The notes beneath the pieces are model-generated. The model worked only from the letters and a program-made list of their open reading frames with translations. It ran no database searches and was not told the origin of the DNA. A DNA stretch of 47,524 nucleotides, from positions 1 to 47,524 of the forward strand of contig CANRFC010000023.1 of the NCBI GenBank assembly GCA_947629795.1, given 5' to 3'. Every line of letters begins with the position of its first letter. Within the stretch, counting starts at the first letter, position 1. This DNA is from an uncultured Oscillospiraceae bacterium (GTDB taxonomy: Bacteria; Bacillota; Clostridia; Oscillospirales; Oscillospiraceae). The position numbers and the translations under genes are program-made. Of this stretch, positions 1 through 8,913 are shown in pieces.

Positions 1-1734
1 GACGCGGGCAACCTCTTAAAGCCCATGCTGGCCCGGGGGGAGCTCCACTGCATCGGGGCCACCACCCTGAGCGAGTACCGCCAGTATATCGAGAAGGACG
101 CCGCCCTGGAGCGCCGCTTCCAGCCCGTGCTGGTGAAGGAGCCCACCGTGGAGGACACGGTGGCCATCCTCCGGGGGCTCAAGGAGCGCTATCAGGTCTT
201 CCACGGGGTGAAGATCACCGACAGCGCCATCATCGCCGCCGCCACCCTGAGTAACCGCTATATCACCGACCGGTTTTTGCCCGACAAGGCCATCGACCTC
301 ATCGACGAGGCCTGCGCCACGGTGCGCACCGAGATCGACTCCATGCCCACCGAGCTGGACGTGCTCCAGGGCAAGATGACCCAGCTGGAGATCGAGGAAC
401 ATGCCCTGGTGAAGGAGACCGACCCCCTCTCCCAGGAACATCTTGCCGACATCCGTAGGGAGCTGTCCGACCTGCGGGAAGAGTTCAAGGCCAAAAAGGC
501 CCAGTGGGACAACGAAAAGCGGGCCATCGGCGAGGTGCAGAAGCTCCGGGAGGAGCTGGAGCAGGCCAACGCCGAGCTTCAGAAGGCCCAGCGGGAGTAC
601 GACCTGAACAGGGCCGCCGAGCTGCAATACGGTCGCATCCCCGAGCTGCAGAAGAGCCTGGAGGCCCAGGAGGCCCTGGCGGGTCAGGGCAAGGAGGAAA
701 GCCTGCTCCGGGACAAGGTCACCGATGAGGAGGTGGCCAGGATCGTGGAGCGGTGGACGGGCATCCCGGTCTCCCGGCTCATGGAGGGGGAGCGGGAAAA
801 GCTCCTCCACCTGGAAGAGATCCTCCACCGGCGGGTCATCGGCCAGGACGAGGCGGTGCGCCTGGTGAGCGAGGCCATTTTGCGAAGCCGCGCCGGAGTG
901 GCCGACCCGGACAAGCCCATCGGCTCCTTCCTCTTCCTGGGGCCCACCGGCGTGGGCAAGACCGAGCTGGCCAAGACCCTGGCTGCCACCCTCTTCGACA
1001 GCGAGCGCAACCTGGTGCGCATCGACATGAGCGAGTATATGGAGAAGTTCTCCGTCACTCGGCTCATCGGGGCTCCTCCGGGGTACGTGGGTTATGAGGA
1101 GGGGGGCCAGCTCACCGAGGCAGTCCGCCGGCAGCCCTACTCGGTCGTCCTCTTCGACGAGGTGGAGAAGGCCCACCCCGACGTGTTCAACGTGCTTCTC
1201 CAGGTCCTGGACGACGGGCGCATCACCGACGGTCAGGGGAGGACGGTGGACTTCAAGAACACCGTCATCATCCTCACCTCCAACCTGGGCTCCCAGTATC
1301 TGCTGGAGGGCATCGACGGCGCGGGGAACATCACCCAGGAGGCCAGGGAGCAGGTGAGTGCCCTGCTCAAGCAGGCCTTCCGGCCGGAGTTCCTCAACCG
1401 GCTGGACGAGATCGTCTTCTACAAGCCCCTGACAAAGGACAATGTGAGCCACATCGTGGACCTGCTGCTGGAGGGTCTCAACGCCCGCCTGGCCGAAAAG
1501 CAGCTCCGCTGCGCGCTCACCGGCGCTGCCAAGGAGCTGGTCATCGACAGCGCCTACGACCCCCTCTACGGCGCCCGGCCTCTGCGGCGGTATCTCCAGC
1601 ACACGGTGGAGACCCTCATCAGCCGGGCCATCATCGCCGGCAGCGTGAAGCCCGGGGAGACCCTGACCCTGGACGCGCAGAACGGCGAGCTGACCCTGGA
1701 GGGCGGAGAGGTCCTGAAGGGCGAGATCGTATAA
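1..1734 (+). CDS. clpB: ClpB disaggregase, C-terminal part (5' end outside window)
   Basis: ATP-driven chaperone that extracts polypeptides from aggregates together with DnaK. The reading frame is open from base 1, so the N-domain and the Walker motifs of the first AAA+ module are missing and 577 residues are visible. They start in the first AAA+ module ([17 protein letters not shown]), continue through a charged coiled-coil middle domain (about residues 115-235), which separates ClpB from ClpA/ClpX, and then a complete second AAA+ module with Walker A GPTGVGKT (314-321), a Walker B with [11 protein letters not shown], and an arginine-finger region ([12 protein letters not shown]). The last residues form the small C-terminal domain ([11 protein letters not shown]). 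A hairpin terminator follows directly. Family identity is very secure; the true start lies upstream. Confidence 0.97.
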   Translation, partial: DAGNLLKPMLARGELHCIGATTLSEYRQYIEKDAALERRFQPVLVKEPTVEDTVAILRGLKERYQVFHGVKITDSAIIAAATLSNRYITDRFLPDKAIDLIDEACATVRTEIDSMPTELDVLQGKMTQLEIEEHALVKETDPLSQEHLADIRRELSDLREEFKAKKAQWDNEKRAIGEVQKLREELEQANAELQKAQREYDLNRAAELQYGRIPELQKSLEAQEALAGQGKEESLLRDKVTDEEVARIVERWTGIPVSRLMEGEREKLLHLEEILHRRVIGQDEAVRLVSEAILRSRAGVADPDKPIGSFLFLGPTGVGKTELAKTLAATLFDSERNLVRIDMSEYMEKFSVTRLIGAPPGYVGYEEGGQLTEAVRRQPYSVVLFDEVEKAHPDVFNVLLQVLDDGRITDGQGRTVDFKNTVIILTSNLGSQYLLEGIDGAGNITQEAREQVSALLKQAFRPEFLNRLDEIVFYKPLTKDNVSHIVDLLLEGLNARLAEKQLRCALTGAAKELVIDSAYDPLYGARPLRRYLQHTVETLISRAIIAGSVKPGETLTLDAQNGELTLEGGEVLKGEIV

Positions 1735-1748
1735 AAGCAGTCCCAGGC

Positions 1749-1785
1749 GGGGCGGTTCGGGAAGGATCCCGGGCCGCCCCGTTTT
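1749..1785 (+). terminator. Rho-independent terminator after clpB
   Basis: GGGGCGG (1749-1755) pairs with CCGCCCC near 1774-1780. The stem extends inward through wobble pairs, and a T5 run follows. It sits 15 bases after the clpB stop. Confidence 0.85.
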
Positions 1786-1792
1786 TGCGTTT

Positions 1793-1847
1793 TTTACAAA
1801 GACTTTACGAAGGAGTGGAGGACGGCTTTACATGGGCATACTATACT
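1793..1847 (+). promoter_or_regulatory. Putative PhoP-dependent promoter of the pst operon
   Basis: TTTACA (1793-1798) and TTTACG (1804-1809) start 11 bp apart. A third TTTACA lies at 1827-1832, 9 bp before a good -10 TATACT (1842-1847). No -35 hexamer is visible at the right distance. Firmicutes PhoP boxes are TT(A/C/T)ACA repeats at 11-bp spacing that replace the -35, so the layout fits a phosphate-starvation promoter. The third repeat is offset by 23 rather than 22 bp. Confidence 0.6.
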
Positions 1848-1890
1848 GACCTTGTTCCCGATAATCTGTACAAAGAATGGAGAAGATACC

Positions 1891-2772
1891 ATGAAAAAGT
1901 CCCTTGCCCTGTGTTTGTCTGCCGCCCTCAGCCTGAGCCTTTTGTCCGCCTGCGGCGGCGGGAACGCCCAGCAGTCCCAGGCTCCTCAGACCCAGGCTCC
2001 CCAGTCTGAGGCCCCTCAGAGCGCCGCCCCCGCCGCCCTCACCGGCACCGTGGTGACCAACGGTTCCACCTCCATGGAGAAGGTGATGAAGGCCCTCATC
2101 GAGGGCTTCAAGGCGGCCCAGCCCGGCATCACCGTTACCTATGAGCCCACGGGCTCGGGCTCGGGAGTGGAGGCCGCCTCCAACGGCAGCGCCGACATCG
2201 GCCTGGCTTCCCGGGGCCTGAAGGACAGCGAGAAGGAAACCCTCACCGAGACCGTGGTGGCCAAGGACGGCATCGCCATCGTGGTCAACACCCGGAACGC
2301 CGTGGAGGACCTGACGGTGGAACAGGTCGCCGCCATCGCCAGGGGGGAGATCACCAACTGGAAGGACGTGGGCGGCGCCGACGAGCCCATCGCCTTCATC
2401 GGCCGGGAGGCCGGCTCGGGCACCCGGGGGGCCTTCGAGGAGCTCACCGGGACCGAGGACGAGTGCAAGTACAGCCAGGAGCTGACCTCCACCGGCGCGG
2501 TGATCACCGCCGTGAGCACCACCCCCGGGGCTGTGGGCTACGCCTCCCTGTCCAGCGTGGAGGAGAGCGTGAAGGCCCTGAAGATCGGCGGGGTGGCCCC
2601 CAGTGAGGAGACCGTCCTGGACGGCAGCTACGCCATCCAGCGGCCCTTCGTCTTCGCCACCCTCACCAGCGGGACCCTCACCGACGCGGCCAAGGCCTTC
2701 TACGACTTTGCCCTCAGCGCCGACGCCGCCCAGCTCTATGTGGCCGCCGGCGTAGTCCCTTCTTTTTCTTGA
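1891..2772 (+). CDS. pstS: PstS phosphate-binding lipoprotein
   Basis: Extracellular phosphate-binding component of the high-affinity Pst ABC transporter. The start ATG 1891 is chosen because GGAGAA (1879-1884) precedes it and the product begins with a typical lipoprotein signal, MKKSLALCL...LLSAC, with lipobox cysteine near residue 22; an upstream in-frame start at 1852 would mask the signal. A Gln/Ala/Pro-rich linker is followed by the PstS-type binding fold (VVTNGSTSMEKVMKAL, PTGSGSGVEAASNG, GREAGSGTRGAFEEL), where the Ser/Thr/Gly loops bind phosphate. 293 residues is normal for the family. It is first in pstSCAB-phoU-phoPR. The last codons and the stop lie inside a 12-bp perfect inverted repeat, so the C-terminal PSFS tail may come from that repeat. 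Confidence 0.96.
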   Translation: MKKSLALCLSAALSLSLLSACGGGNAQQSQAPQTQAPQSEAPQSAAPAALTGTVVTNGSTSMEKVMKALIEGFKAAQPGITVTYEPTGSGSGVEAASNGSADIGLASRGLKDSEKETLTETVVAKDGIAIVVNTRNAVEDLTVEQVAAIARGEITNWKDVGGADEPIAFIGREAGSGTRGAFEELTGTEDECKYSQELTSTGAVITAVSTTPGAVGYASLSSVEESVKALKIGGVAPSEETVLDGSYAIQRPFVFATLTSGTLTDAAKAFYDFALSADAAQLYVAAGVVPSFS

Positions 2773-2785
2773 AAAGAAAAAGAAG
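2759..2785 (+). repeat. 12-bp perfect inverted repeat across the pstS stop
   Basis: CTTCTTTTTCTT (2759-2770) and AAGAAAAAGAAG (2774-2785) pair around a 3-nt loop. The pstS TGA (2770-2772) lies at the tip. No U-tract follows, so it is more likely an RNA-stability or processing hairpin, or a dispersed repeat, than a full terminator. It would separate pstS transcript levels from pstCAB. Confidence 0.7.
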
Positions 2786-2894
2786 CAAAAAGAACTTCAA
2801 TACGCTGCTAATGCTCTGCTGAAACAACGTTTTGTGCCCGGTGACGGAAGCAGCCGAACGCAAAGACTGCCCCGTTTTGAAAGGAGACATTTCT

Positions 2895-3848
2895 GTGAAT
2901 GAAATTGTATCCCAACCCCAAGTGAAAAAGCGGGCCCCGTCACAGCCCCCCGCCGCCGGGCGGCGGGGGGCCCGGGAGGTACTGGAGAGGCTGATGCACG
3001 GCCTCTTCTTCGCCTGCGGGGCCCTGGCCGTGGCCTTTGTGCTCTTCATTTCGGTCTACCTCATCCTCTCCGGGCTGCCTGCCATCCGGGAGATCGGCCT
3101 TTGGGACTTCCTCTCCGGAAGGGAGTGGGCCCCCACCCACCAGACCGAGCCCAGGTTCGGCATCCTGCCCTTCATCCTCACCTCGGTCTACGGCACCGCC
3201 GGGGCTGTGGCCATCGGGGTGCCGGTGGGGTTCTTCACCGCCATGTTTTTGTCCAAGCTGGCCCCCAAAGGGGTGGCGGAGGTCATCCGCACGGCGGTGG
3301 ATCTGCTGGCGGGCATCCCCAGTGTGGTCTACGGCCTCATCGGCATGACCGTGCTGGTCCCCGCCGTCCGCACCGCCTTCGGCCTGGCCTCGGGAGCCAC
3401 CCTCCTGGCCGCTGTGGTGGTGCTGTCGGTGATGATCCTGCCCTCCATCATCTCGGTGGCTGAGACCGCCCTCAACGCCGTGCCAAAGGAGTATGAGGAG
3501 GCGTCTCTGGCCCTGGGGGCCACCCGGACCGAGACCTGGTTCCGGGTGTCCGCCCCCGCCGCCTCCAGCGGGGTGGCCACGGCGGTGGTGCTGGGCATCG
3601 GCCGGGCCATGGGGGAGGCCATGGCCATCATGATGGTGGCGGGGAATGTGGCCAACATGCCGGGACTCTTCCGGAGCGTGCGGTTTCTGACCACCGCCAT
3701 CGCCTCGGAGATGAGCTATGCCGCCGTGGGGAGCCTCCAGCGCAACGCCCTCTACTCCATCGCCCTGGTGCTCTTTCTCTTCATCATGCTCATCAACGTG
3801 ATCCTCAACGGGTTCCTCAAGAAAAAGAAGGAGGGCGGGCGAACATGA
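2895..3848 (+). CDS. pstC: PstC phosphate ABC transporter permease
   Basis: One of two membrane subunits of the Pst phosphate importer. The start is GTG 2895, 8 bp after AAGGAG (2881-2886), giving 317 residues; an in-frame start further upstream lacks such a site. A basic cytoplasmic N-terminus is followed by about six hydrophobic segments. The MetI-type permease loop is visible as EYEEASLALGATRTETWFRV, with the EAA motif that contacts the PstB ATPase. A large extracytoplasmic loop (WAPTHQTEPRFGILP) lies after the first segment, as in other PstC proteins. It is separated from pstS by 122 bp containing the inverted repeat, and overlaps pstA by 4 bp (ATGA). Confidence 0.95.
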   Translation: MNEIVSQPQVKKRAPSQPPAAGRRGAREVLERLMHGLFFACGALAVAFVLFISVYLILSGLPAIREIGLWDFLSGREWAPTHQTEPRFGILPFILTSVYGTAGAVAIGVPVGFFTAMFLSKLAPKGVAEVIRTAVDLLAGIPSVVYGLIGMTVLVPAVRTAFGLASGATLLAAVVVLSVMILPSIISVAETALNAVPKEYEEASLALGATRTETWFRVSAPAASSGVATAVVLGIGRAMGEAMAIMMVAGNVANMPGLFRSVRFLTTAIASEMSYAAVGSLQRNALYSIALVLFLFIMLINVILNGFLKKKKEGGRT

Positions 3849-4768
3849 CCGAACGGACGGACAGGGGCCTCTCCCCCCGGCGAAAGCTCTATGACAGGAC
3901 CCTCCGCGTCCTGCTGTGGGGGGCCGCCGGGCTCACCTGCGCCCTTCTGGCGGGGCTGGTGGGGGTCATCCTGGTCCGGGGCCTTCCCCATGTGACCTGG
4001 GAGATGCTCACCAGCGAGGAGAGCGTCCTCAAAGGGGTCATCGGCATCCTGCCCAACATCATCAGCACCCTGGCCCTGGTGGCGGGCACCCTGGTCATCG
4101 TCCTGCCCCTGGGGGTGTGCGCCGCCATCTACCTCACCGAGTACGCCCGGAACCGCCGCCTGGTGGAGCTCATCGAGTTCGCCACCGAGACCCTCACCGG
4201 CATCCCCTCCATCCTCTTCGGCCTGGTGGGTATGCTCTTCTTTACCCAGCTCCTGGGGTGGAAGAGCTCCCTCCGGGCGGGGGTGATGACCCTGGTCATC
4301 ATGATCCTGCCCACCATCGTGCGCACCACCCAGGAGAGCCTGAAAACGGTGCCCCAGTCCTACCGGGAGGCCGCCCTGGGTCTGGGCTCGGGGAAGTGGC
4401 ACATGGTGCGCACGGCGGTGCTGCCCTCGGCGGTGGACGGCATCGTCACCGGGTGCATCCTGGCGGTGGGGCGCATCGTGGGGGAGTCGGCCGCCCTGCT
4501 CTACACCGCCGGGTCGGCCAGCGTGCTCATCGGCTCGGTGGGGCAGCTCCTGCCCGCCGCGGGGGGCAATCCCCTCGTGGCCCTCTTCCTGTGGCTGAAG
4601 AAGCTCTACACCACCGGGGGCGGGAGCCTCACCGTGGCCCTCTATATGTACTCCATGGAGCGGGGGAAGCTGGAGGTGGGCTTCGCCATCGCCGCCATCC
4701 TGATGCTCATCACCTTGCTCATCAATCTGCTGGCCAAGACCGTCGGAAAAAAGCTCCGGCGGGAATGA
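3845..4768 (+). CDS. pstA: PstA phosphate ABC transporter permease
   Basis: Second membrane subunit of the Pst importer, paired with PstC. The ATG overlaps the pstC stop (ATGA), which implies translational coupling. The 307-residue product has about six membrane segments and the conserved cytoplasmic loop [19 protein letters not shown], the EAA motif that docks on PstB. The start of the permease core reads [17 protein letters not shown], typical of PstA. A 149-bp gap with palindromic repeats separates it from pstB, although the genes should still be co-transcribed. Length and motifs are normal. Confidence 0.95.
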   Translation: MTERTDRGLSPRRKLYDRTLRVLLWGAAGLTCALLAGLVGVILVRGLPHVTWEMLTSEESVLKGVIGILPNIISTLALVAGTLVIVLPLGVCAAIYLTEYARNRRLVELIEFATETLTGIPSILFGLVGMLFFTQLLGWKSSLRAGVMTLVIMILPTIVRTTQESLKTVPQSYREAALGLGSGKWHMVRTAVLPSAVDGIVTGCILAVGRIVGESAALLYTAGSASVLIGSVGQLLPAAGGNPLVALFLWLKKLYTTGGGSLTVALYMYSMERGKLEVGFAIAAILMLITLLINLLAKTVGKKLRRE

Positions 4769-4780
4769 GGCGGGCCCGGG

Positions 4781-4878
4781 CCGATGAGGACATCGGCCCC
4801 TACGATATCGCATACCCCGTAGGGGCGGGTGGTCTCGCCTTCGGCTCGGTCGTGCGGTATCGGGCACCGCCGGTGCCC
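4781..4878. repeat. Cluster of palindromes between pstA and pstB
   Basis: Several perfect inverted repeats are packed here: CCGATG/CATCGG (4781-4796), CCCCTACG/CGTAGGGG (4797-4804 with 4818-4825) and GGGCACCG/CGGTGCCC (4862-4878). The sequence does not code and resembles the dispersed GTAGGGGCGG palindromic repeats seen between genes of Oscillospiraceae (recalled, not searched). It interrupts an otherwise tight operon. Confidence 0.6.
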
Positions 4879-4917
4879 ACTGCCCTCACCTGCCCGGCCC
4901 TTGAAAGGAGTGATCCT

Positions 4918-5679
4918 ATGGAAGAAAAAGCCGTCCTCACCACCCGGGACCTGTGCCTCTGGTACGGCCAGAGCCAGGCCCTGAAAAACGTGGATATGGA
5001 TATCCCGGAGAAGAAAGTCACCGCCCTCATCGGCCCCTCGGGCTGCGGCAAGTCCACCTTTCTCAAGGTCCTGGACCGGATGAACGACCTCATCCCCATC
5101 GTGAAGGTCACCGGGCAGGTCACCTACCGGGGCCAGGATATCTACGACCCCAGGCTGGACGTGACCTGGCTGCGCCGGCAGGTGGGCATGGTGTTCCAGA
5201 AGCCCAATCCCTTCCCCATGTCCATCTACGACAACATTGCCTACGGCCCCCGGACCCACGGGGTGCGCTCCCGGGCCAGGCTGGACGAGATCGTGGAGCG
5301 CTCCCTCCGGGCCGCGGCCATCTGGGACGAGGTGAAGGACCGGCTGCGCAAGTCGGCCCTGGGCCTCTCCGGCGGCCAGCAGCAGCGGGTATGCATCGCC
5401 CGGGCCCTGGCGGTGGAGCCCGACGTCCTCCTCATGGACGAGGCCACCTCGGCCCTGGACCCCATCTCCACCTCCAAGATCGAGGAGCTCATCACCGACC
5501 TGAAGCAGAAGTACACCATCGTCATCGTCACCCACAACATGCAGCAGGCCACCCGGGTGTCCGACAAGTGCGCCTTCTTCCTGCTGGGGGAGCTCATCGA
5601 GTTCGGGGACACCGAGCAGCTCTTCTCCATGCCCAAGGACAAGCGGACCGAAGATTATATTACGGGGAGATTTGGATAA
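4918..5679 (+). CDS. pstB: PstB phosphate ABC transporter ATPase
   Basis: Cytoplasmic ATPase that powers PstCA. ATG 4918 follows GAAAGGAG (4903-4910). The 253 residues carry Walker [10 protein letters not shown] (39-47), a Q-loop ([19 protein letters not shown]), the ABC signature LSGGQQQR (150-157), Walker B VLLMDE (170-175) with catalytic Glu175, and a switch His in [18 protein letters not shown]. The PNPFP.SIYDN string is characteristic of PstB among ABC ATPases. It overlaps phoU by one base (TAATG). Length and motifs are standard, so the assignment is secure. Confidence 0.97.
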   Translation: MEEKAVLTTRDLCLWYGQSQALKNVDMDIPEKKVTALIGPSGCGKSTFLKVLDRMNDLIPIVKVTGQVTYRGQDIYDPRLDVTWLRRQVGMVFQKPNPFPMSIYDNIAYGPRTHGVRSRARLDEIVERSLRAAAIWDEVKDRLRKSALGLSGGQQQRVCIARALAVEPDVLLMDEATSALDPISTSKIEELITDLKQKYTIVIVTHNMQQATRVSDKCAFFLLGELIEFGDTEQLFSMPKDKRTEDYITGRFG

Positions 5680-6368
5680 TGAGAAAGACCTTTGACGCCC
5701 AGCTCAAGGAGCTCAGCGACGAGCTGGTGAATATGGCCGCCTCCGCCGAGGACGCCATCGACACGGTGACCCGCTCCCTGGGCCACGGCGGCGCCGCCTC
5801 GGCCCGGGATGCCATGGAGCTCACCCGCTCCATGGACGAGAGCGAGCGGGAGATCGAGAACCGGTGCTTCCGCCTTCTCCTCCAGCAGCAGCCGGTGGCC
5901 CGGGACCTGCGCACCGTGTCGGCCTGCCTGAAGATGGTCACCGACCTCCAGCGCATCGGGGACCAGTGCGCCAACATCGCCGAGCTCTCCCTTCTCTGGA
6001 GCGGCGTCCGGAGCGTGGCGGGGGACCTGGCCCCCATCTACGCCATGAGCCAGAAGGCCGCCATCATGGTCAAGCGCTCCATCCACGCCTACGCCAACCG
6101 GGACCTCCGGGACGCCTGGGAAGTCATCGCCCTGGACGACGAGGTGGATGAGCTCTTCCAGCGCTCCCGCCGGGAGCTGGTGGAGCTGCTGGTGGACAAG
6201 CGGGAGGAGGCCGACCGGGCCATCGACCTGATCATCATCGCCAAGTACCTGGAGCGCATCGCCGACCACGCCGTGAACATCGCCCGGTGGGCCATCTACT
6301 GCGTCACCGGCGAGCTGGTGGGAGACGAGGAGGGCGGGAACCCGGAGGACACGACCTCCCAGCGGTGA
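5679..6368 (+). CDS. phoU: PhoU phosphate signalling protein
   Basis: Cytoplasmic regulator that links the Pst transporter to the PhoR kinase and represses the Pho response when phosphate is plentiful. The ATG overlaps the pstB stop (TAATG). The 229-residue helical protein has two PhoU repeats. Metal-binding-type acidic motifs are visible: LRTVSACLKMVTDLQRIGDQ in the first repeat and AKYLERIADHAVNIARW in the second. The N-terminus [16 protein letters not shown] is typical. The pst-phoU-phoPR order supports the role. The C-terminal tail (GDEEGGNPEDTTSQR) is short and acidic. Confidence 0.96.
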   Translation: MRKTFDAQLKELSDELVNMAASAEDAIDTVTRSLGHGGAASARDAMELTRSMDESEREIENRCFRLLLQQQPVARDLRTVSACLKMVTDLQRIGDQCANIAELSLLWSGVRSVAGDLAPIYAMSQKAAIMVKRSIHAYANRDLRDAWEVIALDDEVDELFQRSRRELVELLVDKREEADRAIDLIIIAKYLERIADHAVNIARWAIYCVTGELVGDEEGGNPEDTTSQR

Positions 6369-6379
6369 GAAAAAATCCC

Positions 6380-6407
6380 TTGCGCTCGGCGCCGGCCGTG
6401 GTAAAAT
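6380..6407 (+). promoter_or_regulatory. Candidate internal promoter before phoP
   Basis: TTGCGC (6380-6385), 16-bp spacer, TAAAAT (6402-6407), followed by an AAGGAGG ribosome site before phoP. This would allow basal phoPR expression without the main pst promoter. Confidence 0.5.
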
Positions 6408-6433
6408 AGCGGAGAAAGAAGGAGGGGAGCGCC

Positions 6434-7102
6434 ATGTCTGACGTCATCGTGGTGGTGGAGGACGACGAGAGCATCCGCGCCATGCTGCGCTATTACTTTA
6501 CCTCGGTGGGCTACGCCGTCCGGGACTACGACTCGGGGGAGGCTCTGCTCTCCGCCGAGGCGGGCCGGGAGGCCCCCACCCTCTATCTGCTGGATGTGAT
6601 GCTCCCCGGCATGGACGGGGTGGAGCTCCTGGGCCGCCTGCGGGGGGACCCGGCCACCCAGGACGCGCCGGTGATCTTCCTCACCGCCCGCACCGCCGAG
6701 ATGGACCGGGTGGCGGGGTTGGAGGCCGGGGCGGACGACTATGTGGTCAAGCCCTTCGGCATCATGGAGCTCCAGGCCCGGGTGAAGGCGGTGCTGCGCC
6801 GGACCGGAAGGTCCGCCGGGGAGGTGCTGCGCGCCGGGGAGGTGGAGCTGGACGCGGCCGCCCATCAGGTGCGCAGGGCCGGCAGTCCGGTGGAGCTGAC
6901 CAACAAGGAATTTGACCTGCTGCGCCTGCTGCTGCGCAGCCGGGGGCGGGTGCTCACCCGGGACGAGATCCTGCAGGCCGTGTGGGATTACGACTTTACC
7001 GGTGAGACCCGGACGGTGGACATGCACGTCAAGGCCCTCCGCCAGAAGCTGGGGGAGGACCTGATCGAGACCGTCCGGGGAGTGGGGTACAAGCTCCCAT
7101 AG
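6434..7102 (+). CDS. phoP: PhoP/PhoB-type response regulator
   Basis: OmpR-family transcription factor of the phosphate two-component system. The 222 residues hold a receiver domain with acidic residues D10/D11, phospho-acceptor Asp54 (YLLDVMLPGMDG), Thr84 and Lys106 (DDYVVKPFG), then a winged-helix DNA-binding domain (TNKEFDLLRLLL...VDMHVKALRQKLGE...IETVRGVGYKL). An AAGGAGG site precedes ATG 6434. phoR follows 19 bp downstream. Its likely targets in the window are the TTTACA repeats before pstS, and possibly the GTTACA repeats before the two hydrolases. The specific PhoP name rests on the pst-phoU context. Confidence 0.9.
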   Translation: MSDVIVVVEDDESIRAMLRYYFTSVGYAVRDYDSGEALLSAEAGREAPTLYLLDVMLPGMDGVELLGRLRGDPATQDAPVIFLTARTAEMDRVAGLEAGADDYVVKPFGIMELQARVKAVLRRTGRSAGEVLRAGEVELDAAAHQVRRAGSPVELTNKEFDLLRLLLRSRGRVLTRDEILQAVWDYDFTGETRTVDMHVKALRQKLGEDLIETVRGVGYKLP

Positions 7103-7121
7103 GGGTGGAAAGGAGACGAGC

Positions 7122-8840
7122 ATGAAAAAACGGATCACGGCGGGGACCATGGTCATCGTGGTCCTGGCCCTGCTGCTCTCGGCGGTGGCGGGGGGCTTCG
7201 GCATCTACCTGCGCCAACTGGACGCCGCCCGGCAGAGCCTCCATGAGCTGCTGAGCCTGGCCCAGACCCGGTACGACCCCGCCGACCCCCTGGGGATGGC
7301 AGAGGACTTTCACGCCGCCGCCCCGGACAAGCGGCTGACCCTCATTGCCCCCGACGGCACGGTGCTGGCCGACACCGGGGGAGAGGTCACGGAAAACCAC
7401 GCCGACCGGCCCGAATTCAAGGAGGCGGCGGCCACGGGCTGGGGGGAGATCACCCGCGCCTCGGCCACTCTGGGCTGCCCCATGCTCTACGTGGCCAAGC
7501 GCTTTCCCGACGGCGCGGTGGGCCGGGCGGCCATGCCCCTGAGCTCGGTGGACGCCCTGGTCTGGGCCGGGATGCCCCCGGTGCTCCTGGGGGCCCTGGC
7601 GGCTCTGGTGCTGGCTTTCGCCCTGTCCCGCTCCATGGCGGGGCGGCTGGTGGAGCCCCTCCGGGCCGTGGAAAACGCCCTCCGGGAGGCCCTGGAGGGC
7701 CGGGAGAGCGCCGGCCTGGAGGAATACCGGGCCGACGAGGAGCTCCGTCCCATCCTGCGCACCCTCCGGGAGCTCACCGGGCGGCTGGGGGAGAGCCTGC
7801 GCCAGGTGAAGGCCGAGCGGGACAAGGCGGAGCTGATCCTGGACTCCATGGACGAGGGCCTTCTCCTGCTGGATGAGGAGGAGAACATCCTGGCGGTGAA
7901 CCGGGCGGCCCGGGAGCTGCTGCGCCTGGGGCCGGAGGGGGAGCGGGGGGCCTCGGTGCTCCTGCGGGGCCACCGGCTGCGCCAGGGCCTGGACACCGCC
8001 CGGCGGGAGGGGACCACCGTGGTCCTGGACCTCCATGACCCGGCCCTGGGGGAGGGGGAGCTGCGCTTCTTCCTCACCCCGGTGACCGGCCGGGAATACG
8101 GGGACCGTCCGGTGGGCGCCGCCGTGCTCATCACCGACGTCACCGAGCTGAAAAAGGCCGAGCGGGCCCGCAGCGAGTTCACCGCCAACGTCTCCCACGA
8201 GCTGAAGACCCCCCTGACCTCCATCAAGGGCTTTTCCGAGATGCTCGCCGGGGGCATGGTGAAGGACCCCACCGACCAGCAGCGCTTCCTCACCCTCATC
8301 GGTGTGGAGGTGGACCGGCTCATCTCCCTCATCAACGACGTTCTGGAGATCTCCGAGCTGGAGAGCGTGCGCATCCGGGAGCCCGATGAGACCGCCTCCC
8401 CTCTGGAGACCGCCCGGGAGACGGCGGACCTGCTCTCCGACCAGGCCCGGAGCAAAAACATCGCCGTCTATGTCTCCGGGGACGAGGGCCTGGCCCGCAT
8501 CGCTCCCCACCGGCTGAAGGAGCTGCTGCTCAACCTGATGGAGAACGCCGTCAAGTACGGCAAAGAGGGGGGCGGCGTAGAGGTGAAGACCCTCCGGGAG
8601 GGGGATCACATGACCGTTACGGTCAGGGACGACGGCATCGGCATTCCCCCGGGGGCCCTGGAGCACGTCTTCGAGCGGTTCTACCGGGTGGACAAGGGCC
8701 GCTCCCGTCAGAGCGGCGGCACCGGCCTGGGCCTGGCCATCGTCAAGCACATCGCCGAGCTCTGCGGCGGCACTGTCACCGTGGAGAGCACCCTGGGCCG
8801 GGGTTCCACCTTCACCGTCACCCTCCCCGCGGCAGAATAA
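7122..8840 (+). CDS. phoR: PhoR-type sensor histidine kinase
   Basis: Membrane kinase that phosphorylates the adjacent PhoP. The 572 residues comprise a first membrane segment (about 8-30), an extracytoplasmic sensor of about 115 residues, a second membrane segment (about 149-170), HAMP-like linker, a PAS domain (ILDSMDEGLLLLDEEENILAVN), the HisKA box SHELKTPLTSIKGFSEM with His359, and an ATPase domain with N-box NLMENAVKYG, G1 DDGIGIPPG, F-box and G2 GGTGLGLAIVKHI. The architecture matches Gram-positive PhoR. A terminator shared with the convergent hydrolase gene follows. ATG 7122 has AAAGGAG 11 bases upstream. Confidence 0.92.
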   Translation: MKKRITAGTMVIVVLALLLSAVAGGFGIYLRQLDAARQSLHELLSLAQTRYDPADPLGMAEDFHAAAPDKRLTLIAPDGTVLADTGGEVTENHADRPEFKEAAATGWGEITRASATLGCPMLYVAKRFPDGAVGRAAMPLSSVDALVWAGMPPVLLGALAALVLAFALSRSMAGRLVEPLRAVENALREALEGRESAGLEEYRADEELRPILRTLRELTGRLGESLRQVKAERDKAELILDSMDEGLLLLDEEENILAVNRAARELLRLGPEGERGASVLLRGHRLRQGLDTARREGTTVVLDLHDPALGEGELRFFLTPVTGREYGDRPVGAAVLITDVTELKKAERARSEFTANVSHELKTPLTSIKGFSEMLAGGMVKDPTDQQRFLTLIGVEVDRLISLINDVLEISELESVRIREPDETASPLETARETADLLSDQARSKNIAVYVSGDEGLARIAPHRLKELLLNLMENAVKYGKEGGGVEVKTLREGDHMTVTVRDDGIGIPPGALEHVFERFYRVDKGRSRQSGGTGLGLAIVKHIAELCGGTVTVESTLGRGSTFTVTLPAAE

Positions 8841-8884
8841 AAACCGCCCAGCAGTCCGAACCATTCGGACCGCCGGGCGGTTTT
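8841..8884. terminator. Bidirectional terminator between phoR and the hydrolase gene
   Basis: AAACCGCCC (8841-8849) pairs with GGGCGGTTT (8875-8883), with an inner stem GTCCGAA/TTCGGAC. A-rich and T-rich flanks allow termination of both converging genes. Confidence 0.85.
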
Positions 8885-8913
8885 CCGATCGCAATCAGTC
8901 ACAACGGAAAGTC

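Noticed and set aside
16-1602. Long open frame antisense to clpB
   Set aside because: GC-rich third positions leave the opposite strand open; the protein is leucine/glycine-rich with no family motif, while clpB on the plus strand is unmistakable. The same holds for long antisense frames over moaA-moeA (about 20697-23108), the BMP gene (23735-25492), MATE (34578-36011) and hslO-MTase (40549-42789).
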